From positions 1,116,001 through 1,180,000 of the forward strand of contig OZ245881.1 in NCBI GenBank assembly GCA_965229505.1: 64,000 nt of DNA, given 5' to 3'. Every line of letters begins with the position of its first letter. Within the stretch, counting starts at the first letter, position 1. Source of the stretch: UBA6059 sp040219045. Its GTDB lineage: Bacteria > Bacteroidota > Bacteroidia > Cytophagales > Cyclobacteriaceae. The notes beneath the pieces are model-generated. The model was not told the DNA's origin. It was given only the letters and a program-made list of their open reading frames with translations, and did not search any database. The position numbers and the translations under genes were made by a program. Shown here one piece after another: positions 1 through 6,696 of this stretch.

Positions 1-660
1 CTCTTCGAAATAATGGAGCTTTCGAATGAGCTTTGATTTACCGTCCTTCAGCTGTGGGTTGTGATTGCAAAAGAGAAAGTCAAAATCCAGTTTTGCCAGC
101 TTCTTAAGCGACTTGATCTGCTCACTCATGGACTCATGTTTTCGGAAATATTTGATCTTCTCCGCAACGAACAAGTCTCCAGGAAAAAGCCAACCCTGAT
201 TGCGCTCGTACAAGGCGATGTGCTCCGGTGCGTGACCCGGTGTGTGGATGACCTCAAAACTGTACTTGTCAGTATCGATTTTTCGATCGACGGGCCTGAT
301 TGCGACTTGTCCTGCAGGGCCAAACATTGCTTTCTGGTAAGGGAGAATCTCAAAACCCCTCGCCATAATCTCCATGGCGAGAATGTGTCCAAATAGCGGT
401 ACATCAAGCTGTTGCTTTAATGTTGCAGCATTACCGCTATGGTCCTCATGAGTATGCGTGAGTACTATCTGCGAGATATCCAGTTTGTCTACTAACTTGG
501 AAACCGCGACCTTGGCGAGGCTGGGGCCTGTATCGATGAGTAACCCGTCTACCTCAAAAAAATGAACCGGCTTGATCGGCTTACCCAGATAGGAGACACC
601 TACCTTGTAGAGGTTGACTGCTCTTACTTTCTTATGCTGAATGTAGGATTTTCTAAACAC
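1..660 (-). CDS. MBL-fold metallo-hydrolase (3' end cut by window edge)
   Basis: Partial gene of 220 codons that runs off the left edge. The protein carries the metallo-beta-lactamase zinc motif HTHEDHSGN, then HTPGHAPEH and, further on, FPGDL, which match the usual order of metal ligands (HxHxDH, H, D). The preceding segment FEVDGLLIDTGPS is also typical of the fold. No ATG lies in frame near the front. The best start is GTG at 658-660, preceded by an AAGGG about 5 bases upstream; an in-frame TTG at 661-663 is an alternative. It lies about 50 bp downstream of the prephenate dehydrogenase gene on the same strand, so the two may be co-transcribed. No signal peptide is visible, so a cytoplasmic hydrolase is likely. 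The substrate cannot be inferred; glyoxalase II-like or other thioester/phosphoester hydrolases all share these motifs. Confidence 0.85.
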   Translation of the reverse strand, partial: MFRKSYIQHKKVRAVNLYKVGVSYLGKPIKPVHFFEVDGLLIDTGPSLAKVAVSKLVDKLDISQIVLTHTHEDHSGNAATLKQQLDVPLFGHILAMEIMARGFEILPYQKAMFGPAGQVAIRPVDRKIDTDKYSFEVIHTPGHAPEHIALYERNQGWLFPGDLFVAEKIKYFRKHESMSEQIKSLKKLAKLDFDFLFCNHNPQLKDGKSKLIRKLHYFEE

Positions 661-710
661 CAATGCCCTTGATTTTGCGGTCGCAAATCTAGGATAATCA
701 TAGTGCGGGA

Positions 711-1607
711 CTAAGCGGTAACCATTTTTTTCTCCGCCATGTAGGCACCCAGTTTTTTGATCAAATAATTGGATAGCTGGGTGTCCTCAGTGTTGGCGGC
801 AAAGAAAGGCTGCATGCCTAGCACGTAGTTCTCAAACCCATCAAAATCCTGCTGTTCGATGACAGTGAGCAACTGCTGCGCTTCCTCCATGAATAGTCGT
901 ACAATCTCCTTAACATACGGGTTGAAGATCTGAATCTCGGCGTACAGCCTGGGGGTCTGCATAACATAGCGAGTGAAGAAAATCACAAATATCCGATAGG
1001 TGGGGGATGAAAGGCGCTTGATCAATTCCAGATTGTCACCGTGGCGTGCCAATGTCTTAGCGCTCACAAATACATTGAAATGGTTAAGGCCCTGGATTAT
1101 CCCCATGGTTTTGTCATGCTCGATATGATCTACTTCCATTACCTGAGCACCATCCTCAGCGAAGAGCGACTGCCACTTTTCAGTCATATCGCTATTCTGC
1201 ACATGGGCGTAGTTGAAAAGAATGACCTGCCCAACCACTGACTCAATCGTCGGAGCAAACATTGGGTGGATCGACAGGTAGTCGCACTCGACACTATCAT
1301 ATAGCTCGTGCAGTCTTTGAAACTTTTCGACGATTCTGGATTTCACACTACACACGTCGATAACCGTACGACCTTCCAGGTAAGGGAAAATCTGATCCAA
1401 AACTTTCTCCATGTGAGAAATAGGCACTGCGAGAATGATTACATCCGAATCAGTAACCAACTGGACATTCGTGAGATATTGCGTTCTGGAGTCATTCGAG
1501 CTAAACCCTACCTCAAATCCTTTGTTCTGGAAATAATTAACCAACCACTTACCCATGCCCTGGCTACCACCTATGACACCTATTCTTTCTTCGCGCATTC
1601 TAATCAA
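711..1607 (-). CDS. tyrA: Prephenate dehydrogenase
   Basis: 298 residues. Prephenate dehydrogenase oxidatively decarboxylates prephenate to 4-hydroxyphenylpyruvate in tyrosine biosynthesis. The N-terminal Rossmann segment RIGVIGGSQGMGKW (about residues 8-21) is the dinucleotide-binding site in this family's GGxGxMG form. SIHPMFAP (about 112-119) carries the conserved catalytic-region His. There is no fused chorismate mutase or C-terminal ACT domain, so this is the short monofunctional form. Translation may begin at the first Met or at Met4. It is transcribed away from the DAHP synthase operon at 2379-4857, so two steps of aromatic amino-acid synthesis lie close together on opposite strands. 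The metallo-hydrolase at 1-660 follows on the same strand. Confidence 0.9.
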   Translation of the reverse strand: MIRMREERIGVIGGSQGMGKWLVNYFQNKGFEVGFSSNDSRTQYLTNVQLVTDSDVIILAVPISHMEKVLDQIFPYLEGRTVIDVCSVKSRIVEKFQRLHELYDSVECDYLSIHPMFAPTIESVVGQVILFNYAHVQNSDMTEKWQSLFAEDGAQVMEVDHIEHDKTMGIIQGLNHFNVFVSAKTLARHGDNLELIKRLSSPTYRIFVIFFTRYVMQTPRLYAEIQIFNPYVKEIVRLFMEEAQQLLTVIEQQDFDGFENYVLGMQPFFAANTEDTQLSNYLIKKLGAYMAEKKMVTA

Positions 1608-1735
1608 ATAAGCTTCAAAGCTATTTTCCAGGTGGAGAACAAAATATGACAGAAATCACCGCTTGACGGTGACCCTCATCAAGCCCTATCCGAGAGTAAA
1701 AGAGCACATGGGTTTAATACCGATTGGTAGTAAAC

Positions 1736-1770
1736 AGAAAAAGCCATGTCGCATCGCTGCTACATGGCTT
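1736..1770 (-). terminator. Rho-independent terminator of the 1792-2148 gene
   Basis: A perfect 9-bp inverted repeat (AAGCCATGT / ACATGGCTT, 12-base loop) at 1741-1770 is followed on the minus strand by a T-run (TTTTTCTG). It lies about 20 bp after the stop codon of the small secreted protein gene, in the right orientation to end it. Confidence 0.75.
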
Positions 1771-1791
1771 CTAACTATAACCGCTTACCAA

Positions 1792-2148
1792 CTAAAAAAC
1801 TTTATAAATCTGTATGTCGCCTTTTTCCATTAAGAACTCTCCTTTGCGGATAAGCGCCTTCATATCCCCGGAAGGGGTGTTTTCAAACTGTACTATTTCT
1901 TCCATGATCAGTTCGTCGTTAGTATCATAGACCTGATAGGTATTGGGTGCTATATCCATAGTACCCGGTACAGTATGTAATTCCAATTGTGCTGAAATCT
2001 CATCCAAATCCTCTGCCATGAGAACTGGGATTTCGACGATCACAATGTTGGAAGTTTTGTTCTTATCATTTTCACCGGTGTTGTTTCCGGCAAAAGCACT
2101 ACCACACAAAGTGGTAATCAATGCGAGTATTAAAAGTTGCCTATTCAT
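1792..2148 (-). CDS. Small secreted protein of unknown function
   Basis: 118 residues. The N-terminus (MNRQLLILALITTLCGSAFAG) is a clear Sec signal peptide with a probable cleavage after AFA. The mature part is hydrophilic and acidic, starts with an Asn/Lys-rich linker and shows no motif that I recognise. It stands alone between the tyrA gene and the divergent epimerase/DAHP synthase operon and has its own terminator. Expected location is periplasm or cell surface. No lipobox and no T9SS sorting domain are visible. Confidence 0.7.
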   Translation of the reverse strand: MNRQLLILALITTLCGSAFAGNNTGENDKNKTSNIVIVEIPVLMAEDLDEISAQLELHTVPGTMDIAPNTYQVYDTNDELIMEEIVQFENTPSGDMKALIRKGEFLMEKGDIQIYKVF

Positions 2149-2360
2149 AATGTTGTTATTTTGAGTTTTGACCTTGCCTCCGTTGCTACTAACGACGTGC
2201 CACTTAATTCATATAACTCATTTTCAGTTAGTTATAATTTTATACATCGCATCTGATCTATACTCCTGTCACGTTTTCGGACATCCAACTGTACAGTTTT
2301 CCAGCAAAGAACCTTTTGTCATAGCTTGCGTATCTCGATCCTCAGAGTAGCCAATTTTGC

Positions 2361-2368
2361 TATATTTG
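2361..2368 (+). promoter_or_regulatory. Candidate -7 element for the 2379 operon
   Basis: TATATTTG matches the Bacteroidota -7 consensus TAnnTTTG. No good -33 TTG lies at the usual 19-21 bp distance. Only 10 bases separate it from the ATG at 2379, so the transcript would have almost no 5' leader. Confidence 0.45.
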
Positions 2369-2378
2369 CGCCTTCGTT

Positions 2379-3386
2379 ATGAAGATATCCGCTTCCCTCT
2401 ATTCCAGTAAAACACGACCACTTTCCCCGCTCATTGAGGAACTTGATCAATGTCACATCGATCTGTTCCACATTGACTGCAACGATGATCCGGCTGTCTT
2501 TGAGGATATCAAAGAGATCAGAAAGATTAGCAAAACACCGATCGACATTCATATTATTTCAGATCGACCTGAGCAATACTACCCTCAGATAGAGTCAATG
2601 GATCTTGAGTATGTGACCTTTCAATACGAAAACCTCACCAGCAAGCTCAGGTTTCCTAAAGCTCCGAATACCCGATTTGGGCTGGCGGTGACTTCCGATA
2701 CACCCATAGATGTTTTTGAGGAGTACGCCGAGGAATGTGATTTTATCCTGATCATGACCACCACCCCTGGTCAGAGCGGTGGTAAGTTTCGCAAAGACAA
2801 TTTCAAGAAGATCCGGAAGTTTCGGAATGCGTTTCCTGGTAAGGAAATCCATGTAGACGGAGGCGTCAACCACGAGGTGGGTTTCATACTCAGAATACTG
2901 GGCGTACACTCGGTGGTCTCCGGGTCGTACCTCGTGAATCATCAATCCATCGGGGCGGCACTATTACATCTCAAAAGTTCTTCCGTGCACTCGGACTACC
3001 AGATCAAGGATTTTATGATTGATCTGGAGGATGCTCCGGTGCTAAGAGATGGCGAACATGACATGAAGGATATCATCCAGACTATCGAGGATTACAGTCT
3101 GGGTTTTACCATGATTACCGATCACAGTGGCAGGTTGGCCGGACTCAGCAGCAATGCCGACCTGAGACGGGGTATGCTGAAAAACATCGATGACCTCAAC
3201 AAACTTGATATCCATGATATAGTCAATGAGTCCCCCGTGACCATTAGCGAAGATGCGACAATCTCGGAGCTGCTCGACCTTATCCAGCACGAGCGGTTCC
3301 TCATTTCATTTTTGCCCGTAGTGGCGGATAACAAAAAACTAACAGGCGCCTTGACCTTCATCAATCTTATTAGAAGCGAATCATGA
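2379..3386 (+). CDS. Ribulose-phosphate 3-epimerase-like domain fused to a CBS pair
   Basis: 335 residues with two parts. Residues 1 to about 205 look like a ribulose-5-phosphate 3-epimerase-type TIM barrel. HID (31-33), DIHII (57-61) and VDGG (159-162) match the family's four metal ligands, and TTTPGQSGGKF (127-137) matches the phosphate-side loop usually read as MTVNPGFGGQ. The usual MDG after the first Asp is replaced by CND, so the substrate may differ. Residues about 212-333 have the pattern of two CBS motifs (MITDHSGRLAGLSSNADLRR, then a second half ending LTGALTFINLI), which often bind adenine nucleotides. The stop overlaps the DAHP synthase start (ATGA), implying translational coupling. 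A nucleotide-regulated epimerase acting near the erythrose-4-phosphate supply is an inference, not shown. Confidence 0.75.
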   Translation: MKISASLYSSKTRPLSPLIEELDQCHIDLFHIDCNDDPAVFEDIKEIRKISKTPIDIHIISDRPEQYYPQIESMDLEYVTFQYENLTSKLRFPKAPNTRFGLAVTSDTPIDVFEEYAEECDFILIMTTTPGQSGGKFRKDNFKKIRKFRNAFPGKEIHVDGGVNHEVGFILRILGVHSVVSGSYLVNHQSIGAALLHLKSSSVHSDYQIKDFMIDLEDAPVLRDGEHDMKDIIQTIEDYSLGFTMITDHSGRLAGLSSNADLRRGMLKNIDDLNKLDIHDIVNESPVTISEDATISELLDLIQHERFLISFLPVVADNKKLTGALTFINLIRSES

Positions 3387-4381
3387 TCTTACATTTACAT
3401 AAAGGCGTATCGGCTGATCGAGCCGAGGCTATCGCCGAAAAAACACAGTCCGTCTACTATGAGAAGGACGGTCAATACGTACTCATCACACCTTCAAAGG
3501 TGCAAACTGCCCCAGCAGAGTTTGCAGACGAAATTGCTGATTCATTCCCTATGTCCAGCGACATACAGCTCGCCAGCAAGGACTACCGCAATGAGGTTCG
3601 TCAGATAGACCTCAAGTACACGAAGATTGGTGGTCAGACTGGCAATACCATCATGATCACAGGCCCGTGCTCTATAGAAAGCTGGGAACAGATCACCGAA
3701 AGTGCTGAATTCCTGAAGTCGTTGGGCATTACGACCCTCAGGGCTGGATGCTACAAGCCAAGGACCTCACCTTATTCTTTTCAAGGCTTGGGGCTGGAAG
3801 GGCTGAAAATGCTATCCAAGGTTCGCGAGAAATACGGCTTCAATATCATCACTGAAGTGCGCGATGCTTCTCATGTAGAAGATGTGATCGAGCATGCCGA
3901 CATCATCCAGATCGGCGCGAAGGCGATGTATGATCATGGCATCTTACGCCGCTGTGGCAAAGCAAGAAAGCCCGTGCTACTGAAGCGCGGTTTTGGTGCG
4001 ACATTACAGGAATTTGTACAGGCTGCAGAATTTGTCCTCTCAGGAGGCAATGAAGATGTGATGCTCTGCGAGCGGGGTATCCGCACCTTTGAGACCAAGA
4101 CGCGGTTTACGCTGGATCTCTGCGGAGTTTCCTATCTCAAAGAGCACGTGAACCTACCGGTAATTCTTGACACAAGTCACGCTATGGGCTATCGCTATGG
4201 TGTGCCGGATCTTACCAGAGCATGTATGGCCATGGGTGTCGATGGACTACTCATCGAGAGTCATCCTGATCCATCGGTCGCCATGTCGGATGCCGCTCAG
4301 CAGCTTGATTTCAATCAGTACAAAGAGATGTATGCTTCGCTAGAGCCTATCGCGGCGGCTGTAGGCAGAAAGATGGTCTGA
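3383..4381 (+). CDS. 3-deoxy-7-phosphoheptulonate (DAHP) synthase, N-terminal ferredoxin-like domain type
   Basis: 332 residues. DAHP synthase condenses phosphoenolpyruvate with erythrose 4-phosphate, the first step of the shikimate pathway. Residues 1 to about 85 form the ferredoxin-like regulatory domain found in some type I-beta enzymes. The catalytic barrel starts with GPCS (94-97; the Cys is a metal ligand), then KPRTSPYSFQG (125-135), KRGF and DTSHAMG, with ESHPDP near the end. The closely related KDO8P synthase family lacks the N-terminal domain and the RTSPYSFQG signature in this form, so DAHP synthase is preferred. It overlaps its neighbours by 4 bp upstream and 1 bp downstream, giving a tight three-gene operon. 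Confidence 0.9.
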   Translation: MILHLHKGVSADRAEAIAEKTQSVYYEKDGQYVLITPSKVQTAPAEFADEIADSFPMSSDIQLASKDYRNEVRQIDLKYTKIGGQTGNTIMITGPCSIESWEQITESAEFLKSLGITTLRAGCYKPRTSPYSFQGLGLEGLKMLSKVREKYGFNIITEVRDASHVEDVIEHADIIQIGAKAMYDHGILRRCGKARKPVLLKRGFGATLQEFVQAAEFVLSGGNEDVMLCERGIRTFETKTRFTLDLCGVSYLKEHVNLPVILDTSHAMGYRYGVPDLTRACMAMGVDGLLIESHPDPSVAMSDAAQQLDFNQYKEMYASLEPIAAAVGRKMV

Positions 4382-4857
4382 TGGTCGATACCTCAAATAT
4401 CAAACTGGTCCTGCTTGATGTGGATGGTACCATGACCGATGGTGGCGTCTATGTCACGGAGGAGGGAAAGCAGTTCAAGAAGTTTCATGCACGTGATGGA
4501 ATGGGCATCAAGCTGCTCCAAAAGGCCGGTATCCAGGTAGGCGTCATCTCACATAGCAAAAGTACGGGGATGGTCACCACCAGAGCTGACATGCTGGGCA
4601 TGGAGCATGTCTATGTCGGATCTCGGCCCAAACTGGAGGTGCTGGAAGAATGGCGCGCTGACCTTGGGCTCGACCTTTCGGAAATCGCCTATGTTGGTGA
4701 TGATGTCAATGACCTGGAAATCATGCAAGCTGTGGGACTCAGCGCGTGCCCGGCAGATGCCGTAGAAGCCATCAAGGTGATCTCTACTATTCAGCTTACC
4801 AGAAAAGGTGGTGATGGATGCGTGCGGGAATTGGTGGATGAGTATTTATTGAAGTAG
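4381..4857 (+). CDS. kdsC: KdsC-like HAD phosphatase (3-deoxy-D-manno-octulosonate 8-phosphate phosphatase family)
   Basis: 158 residues, the normal length for the KdsC subclass of HAD phosphatases, which have no cap domain. Motif I is LLDVDGTMTDG (Asp13 nucleophile, Asp15 acid/base). Motif III/IV is YVGDDVNDLEIM. KdsC removes phosphate from KDO-8-phosphate on the way to lipopolysaccharide KDO. The start ATG shares one base with the DAHP synthase stop (TGATG). Its position after a DAHP synthase rather than KdsA is unusual, so it may act on another sugar-acid phosphate; this is inference. Confidence 0.8.
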   Translation: MVDTSNIKLVLLDVDGTMTDGGVYVTEEGKQFKKFHARDGMGIKLLQKAGIQVGVISHSKSTGMVTTRADMLGMEHVYVGSRPKLEVLEEWRADLGLDLSEIAYVGDDVNDLEIMQAVGLSACPADAVEAIKVISTIQLTRKGGDGCVRELVDEYLLK

Positions 4858-4870
4858 TTATGCAAAAGGA

Positions 4871-5179
4871 TTACTCTTCTGAAAAAGAAGATTCCAAATT
4901 ATCTGGGTTCTTACGATTATCCCAAAATGTCAACAATTCGATTTGATCAGGTTGTACTCTGTAGAACAAGCTTACCTGCTTTACAACAACAGCTCGGTAA
5001 GCATTTTTAGTTTCTGAGAATATATACTGTTTGGGGTATTTCCTTATGAATCCAATTATTGATTCTGTTCTATCAATAAATCTAGAAACAGCTGTTTGGC
5101 CCCACTGTTTATTGAGGTAATCCAGAATCTCTGAGTAGCTTTTCTGGGCTTCTGGAGACCAAATAATCCGGTTATTCAC
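4871..5179 (-). CDS. RelE/ParE-family toxin of a type II toxin-antitoxin pair
   Basis: 102 residues. The start NNRIIWSPEAQKSYSEILDYL, the central RKYPKQY and the C-terminal LFYRV...IELLTFWDNRKNP are typical of the ParE/RelE fold. The start overlaps the upstream antitoxin stop by 4 bp (ATGA), the usual order and coupling for such pairs. ParE members poison gyrase and RelE members cleave mRNA; which applies here cannot be told from sequence. The pair sits next to a transposase fragment and a MITE-like repeat, which suggests acquired DNA. Confidence 0.82.
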   Translation of the reverse strand: MNNRIIWSPEAQKSYSEILDYLNKQWGQTAVSRFIDRTESIIGFIRKYPKQYIFSETKNAYRAVVVKQVSLFYRVQPDQIELLTFWDNRKNPDNLESSFSEE

Positions 5180-5415
5180 GAATCGAGGTACTTCTCTCGA
5201 ATTGTTTTCATTGCCTCTTCATGAGGTATCCCTTCACCTCGGTCAAGTTGAGCAATCCCTGTTGCTATCGAATCCTTCGCGTCTTGGGTCAACTCATCCC
5301 ACCAGTCCCCTTTGTTCTTGTGAGATTCGAAGATGCCATGAACTAACTCAAGCATAGTAGAATCAGCGTTATTGATATATTCATGGAGTTCTTTTTTTAG
5401 CTCAGTTGTGCTCAT
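5176..5415 (-). CDS. Antitoxin partner of the ParE-like toxin
   Basis: 79 residues, acidic. The N-terminus (TELKKELHEYINNADSTML) looks helical and DNA-binding or dimerising. The C-terminal half (SIATGIAQLDRGEGIPHEEA) is the typical toxin-wrapping segment of small ParD-like or addiction-module antitoxins that precede ParE genes. It is directly coupled to the toxin gene. Such antitoxins normally repress their own promoter, expected just upstream at about 5420-5480; no clear operator palindrome was seen there. Confidence 0.75.
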   Translation of the reverse strand: MSTTELKKELHEYINNADSTMLELVHGIFESHKNKGDWWDELTQDAKDSIATGIAQLDRGEGIPHEEAMKTIREKYLDS

Positions 5416-5535
5416 AGGATTAGCCTTTGAATAAAATTAACGAATGTTCGCATAATGAACTAGTGGTTAAGATTCTGCTCTAGAAATTCTCAATTCTTGC
5501 CTTCTTTGGTTTTCACCAGCTACATTCTAACACCT

Positions 5536-5829
5536 TTAGCTCGTTGGTGACAACACCAACGAGGGCGGAGGCACTTTTGCCGTGCTACTCTTAAAGCTCT
5601 GAAGTAAACGCTGCGGATTGTTGTTCTTAGCAGTAAAGACCAGATGAACATGATTACTCATTATGATCCAAGCACCGACTACCATCCCTTTCTCTTCGAT
5701 ACAAAACTTCAAATGCTGGACGATACAATCTTTATAAACTCGCCGTGTAAAGACACTTATCCAAAATACCGTGGCAAAGCTTGTAAAATACCAACCTTCT
5801 GGATTTCTGAACTTGTAATTTCTGCTCAT
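5536..5829 (-). pseudogene. Truncated REP-associated tyrosine transposase (RAYT, IS200-like Y1 family)
   Basis: 97 codons. The start SRNYKFRNPEGWYFTSFATVFW and the motif WIIMSNHVHLVF (the His-hydrophobic-His metal site of Y1 transposases) identify the RAYT group. Family members are usually about 180 residues with a catalytic Tyr in the C-terminal half. Here the frame stops after LLQSFKSSTAK, reading into a REP-like palindrome (5551-5574), so the second half and catalytic Tyr are missing. It is likely inactive. It lies beside the toxin-antitoxin pair and a MITE-like element. Confidence 0.75.
5551..5574. repeat. REP-like palindrome at the truncated RAYT end
   Basis: CTCGTTGGTG and CACCAACGAG form a perfect 10-bp stem around a 4-base loop (ACAA), with a GGGCGGAGG flank. 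Hairpins of this kind are the usual substrates of RAYT transposases. The truncated RAYT frame ends inside it. No second perfect copy was noticed in this window. Confidence 0.65.
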
Positions 5830-5937
5830 TCATCTAATATACTAATTGGGTATGAGCATTTTCACAATGTAGACCACCATGCAGAGCATGGCGGGAACAG
5901 GGGGGTTTTCACCAACAACCTCAGGATGCAGTAATAG

Positions 5938-6128
5938 GGGGCTGTGCAATAAGTCGAACCACTTTAAAAATCACAGAATTTTCTTTTGCTTGACATCTCA
6001 AATACACCCCTATAATCCCCTCAAGGGGATAAATTCCGCCCTTGAGGGCGGTTAGGTGGGTGTTGCCCTGTAGTATGAAGAAGATTATTTTGCCCAGTGT
6101 GAGCTTAAATGACTTATTGCACAGCCCC
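5938..6128. mobile_element. 191-bp MITE-like element with perfect 18-bp terminal inverted repeats
   Basis: The ends are GGGGCTGTGCAATAAGTC (5938-5955) and its exact complement (6111-6128). There is no open frame that looks like a protein. The interior holds two further short dyads (TCCCC TCAA GGGGA and CCGCCC TTGA GGGCGG) between about 6003 and 6060. The terminal sequence resembles ends of IS1182/IS5-type elements, so it may be moved by such a transposase elsewhere in the genome (inference). No convincing target-site duplication was seen. It fills most of the gene-free stretch between the RAYT remnant and the next gene. Confidence 0.6.
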
Positions 6129-6138
6129 AGCAACAGTC

Positions 6139-6609
6139 TTAAAATGACAAAGGATTGCTCACTTCACCCGAATATGATTCATACAAGTTGCTAATCTCCC
6201 ATTCCACTATTAACGTGTCGGATACTAGAATTTTTAAGATATAATCATGCTTATACAATCCTGGTTCTTCAATGGTCATGCCGCAATACTCTATAATGAG
6301 TCCACTTTTGCCATATCGATCTGGTATTGATCTTAGAGGTTTACCCCGATCATAAATCAATAGAGTGTCATAATAGTGTTTAAAAATTCTGTCATTCTTA
6401 GTTAAGCTTTCTTTTTCTCCGCGCCAAAATATTTTCAAGTCACTACACTCTTGATTGCCAGATTCATCTAATGATATTTTCAATCTATTTTTAGATACAC
6501 CCAAGAATTCAAATATTCTGTGCGGTTCGTACTGCCTCAATGATGTACCGTACAAAATTGTAATCACTCCGAGTGAAAATATTAGAAAGACCCATACAAC
6601 TTTTTTCAT
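6139..6609 (-). CDS. Membrane-anchored or secreted protein of unknown function
   Basis: 156 residues. The N-terminus KKVVWVFLIFSLGVITILYG is a single hydrophobic segment that is either a signal anchor or an uncleaved signal peptide; no lipobox is present. The remainder is a soluble beta-rich stretch with no motif that I recognise. Codon use is more AT-rich than in the Tricorn gene next to it and the gene lies beside repeat DNA, so it may be acquired. It starts about 90 bp past the Tricorn gene stop on the same strand. Confidence 0.6.
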   Translation of the reverse strand: MKKVVWVFLIFSLGVITILYGTSLRQYEPHRIFEFLGVSKNRLKISLDESGNQECSDLKIFWRGEKESLTKNDRIFKHYYDTLLIYDRGKPLRSIPDRYGKSGLIIEYCGMTIEEPGLYKHDYILKILVSDTLIVEWEISNLYESYSGEVSNPLSF

Positions 6610-6696
6610 GATTATTATTTGATCCCCTACTGGTGCGTATTAGTATGGCACACTTACTACACCGGCCTTGTCAATAAGAAACGGTTAGAAGTTAAG

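Noticed and set aside
2149..2378. Riboswitch or leader peptide before the aromatic operon
   Set aside because: The -7 element leaves almost no leader, and no Tyr/Phe/Trp-rich short frame or attenuator hairpin was seen.
5921..6133. 70-codon minus-strand open frame
   Set aside because: It coincides with the MITE-like element; its sequence is that of the inverted repeats and not protein-like.
6139..6609. Immunity or effector gene linked to the toxin-antitoxin pair
   Set aside because: Only location suggests it. The sequence shows a single membrane segment and no known effector motif.
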